Position numbers and translations under genes: made by a program. Below are positions 13,656 through 14,528 of a stretch of DNA of 14,528 bases, piece after piece. The notes below the pieces were generated by a model. The model had not been told where the DNA came from and did no database searches. It worked only from the letters and a program-made list of their open reading frames with translations. How positions within the stretch are numbered: the stretch's first letter is position 1; each line of letters opens with the position of its first letter. This DNA comes from Lachnospiraceae bacterium UBA7109 (GTDB lineage Bacteria; Bacillota; Clostridia; Lachnospirales; Lachnospiraceae), in assembly GCA_002492335.1 (NCBI GenBank), contig DKYD01000074.1, forward strand, positions 1 to 14,528, read 5' to 3'.

Positions 13656-14528
13656 TTAGCATACCTTGCAGATCCATCCTTCCGGCGCCTCAATATGTCC
13701 CATCTGGATTCCCGTCAGAGTATCATATAACTTCTTCGTAACCGGTCCCATCTCATCCATTCCACTTGGGAAGCAGATCTCGTTTCCATGATCTACAATC
13801 TTTCCAACCGGTGAAATAACTGCTGCCGTTCCGCAAAGACCACACTCTGCAAAATCTTTTACTTCATCAAAGTATACTTCTCTTTCTTCTGCTTCCAGTC
13901 CAAGATATTCTTTTGCCACATGCATAATGGAACGTCTTGTAATGGATGGGAGAATTGTATTTGACTTCGGTGTTACAACCTTTCCGTCTTTTGTTACGAA
14001 AATAAAGTTCGCGCCGCCTGTCTCTTCTACCTTTGTTCTGGTAGCGGCATCGAGATACATATTTTCATCATACCCCTGGTTGTGTGCATCTACGATTGCA
14101 TGAAGACTCATTGCGTAATTCAGACCTGCTTTTACATGACCTGTTCCATGCGGAGCCGCACGGTCAAAATCACAGACACGAATTGTAATTGGTTTTGCGC
14201 CGCCCTTGAAGTATGGTCCTACCGGTGTCGTAAATACACGGAACTGATATTCTTCAGCCGGTTTTACACCAATAACTGCATTTGAGCCAAACATATACGG
14301 TCTGATGTAAAGCGTCGCACCGGAACCATATGGCGGAACATATGCCGCATTTGCCGCTACTACTTCCTTAACAGCCTCTACAAATCTGTCCTCAGGAAAT
14401 GGCGGCATTTCCAGTCTCTTAGCTGTGTTTGCCATTCTCTGTGCATTTAAGTCCGGACGGAACATAACGATATCTCCATTCTCCGTCGTATAAGCCTTTA
14501 ATCCCTCAAAACAGGTCTGTGCATACTG
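13656..14528 (-). CDS. ilvE: Branched-chain-amino-acid aminotransferase, N-terminus outside the window
   Basis: This PLP enzyme swaps the amino group between glutamate and the keto acids of leucine, isoleucine and valine. The reading frame stays open to the right edge: residues encoded before the internal Met at 14465 read QYAQTCFEGLKAYTTENGD, a typical family motif, so that Met is not the start. Visible are 290 residues; family members of this type have about 340, so some 50 N-terminal residues are missing. Diagnostic segments include MFRPDLNAQRM, GTGHVKAGLNYA with the likely PLP-binding lysine, and GLCGTAAVISPVGKI near the C-terminus. The stop is TAA at 13658-13656. The gene converges with the broken HipA-like gene; promoter and regulation lie beyond the window. 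Confidence 0.96.
   Translation of the reverse strand, partial: QYAQTCFEGLKAYTTENGDIVMFRPDLNAQRMANTAKRLEMPPFPEDRFVEAVKEVVAANAAYVPPYGSGATLYIRPYMFGSNAVIGVKPAEEYQFRVFTTPVGPYFKGGAKPITIRVCDFDRAAPHGTGHVKAGLNYAMSLHAIVDAHNQGYDENMYLDAATRTKVEETGGANFIFVTKDGKVVTPKSNTILPSITRRSIMHVAKEYLGLEAEEREVYFDEVKDFAECGLCGTAAVISPVGKIVDHGNEICFPSGMDEMGPVTKKLYDTLTGIQMGHIEAPEGWICKVC

Noticed and set aside
14465..14528. Start of ilvE at the Met at 14465
   Set aside because: The frame remains open to the window edge and encodes YAQTCFEGLKAY, a conserved part of the enzyme, so the true start is beyond the window.
1..14528. CRISPR arrays, tRNA or rRNA genes, insertion sequences
   Set aside because: No regularly spaced repeats, tRNA-like cloverleaf, rRNA segment or transposase-like protein was recognised by reading the sequence.

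Overview
The window looks like chromosome of a low-to-moderate GC Gram-positive Clostridia member, most likely a Lachnospiraceae gut anaerobe. This rests on gene content (Hsp33 next to a methyltransferase, an MMPL exporter paired with a heptad-repeat secreted protein, a YtrA-type GntR/ABC cassette), AGGAGG ribosome binding sites and near-consensus sigma-A promoters. The species is not determined. No RNA genes, insertion sequences, phage genes or CRISPR arrays were recognised.

Layout. (1) Positions 216-5152, minus strand, read right to left: a GTG-started SAM methyltransferase, hslO (4-nt overlap), nadE (14-nt gap), then after about 120 nt with two hairpins a membrane protein joining an ankyrin-like cytoplasmic region to an outside FKBP domain. 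A promoter sits at 5192-5219 and a weak terminator at 113-153. (2) Positions 5222-10348: an MMPL/RND exporter and a heptad-repeat secreted protein on the minus strand, translationally coupled, with a divergent TetR-family regulator. Their intergenic region holds three copies of a TGACTnnnAGTCA-type palindrome. One covers the exporter's -35 element, so a local repressor circuit is strongly suggested. (3) Positions 10385-12330, minus strand: a YtrA-type GntR regulator, an ABC ATPase and an ABC-2 permease, tightly coupled. Their promoter lies inside a perfect 18-bp inverted repeat. (4) Positions 12368-13532, plus strand: a small XRE regulator / HipA-like kinase module with a perfect-consensus promoter carrying a 12-bp palindrome. 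The regulator is intact. The kinase is broken into three frames at two junctions and keeps its catalytic NWDRH motif in the middle piece. (5) From 13656 to the right edge, minus strand: branched-chain aminotransferase (ilvE), whose N-terminus lies beyond the window.

How it fits together. Blocks 2, 3 and 4 are self-contained regulator-plus-effector cassettes, each with its own promoter and operator-like palindrome, set between housekeeping metabolism (NAD synthesis, oxidative chaperone, branched-chain amino acids). The best leads are the MMPL/heptad/TetR circuit with its triple operator, the ankyrin-TM-FKBP protein, and the decayed HipA-like kinase whose partner regulator survives. Nothing here can be claimed as a proven new system from sequence alone.
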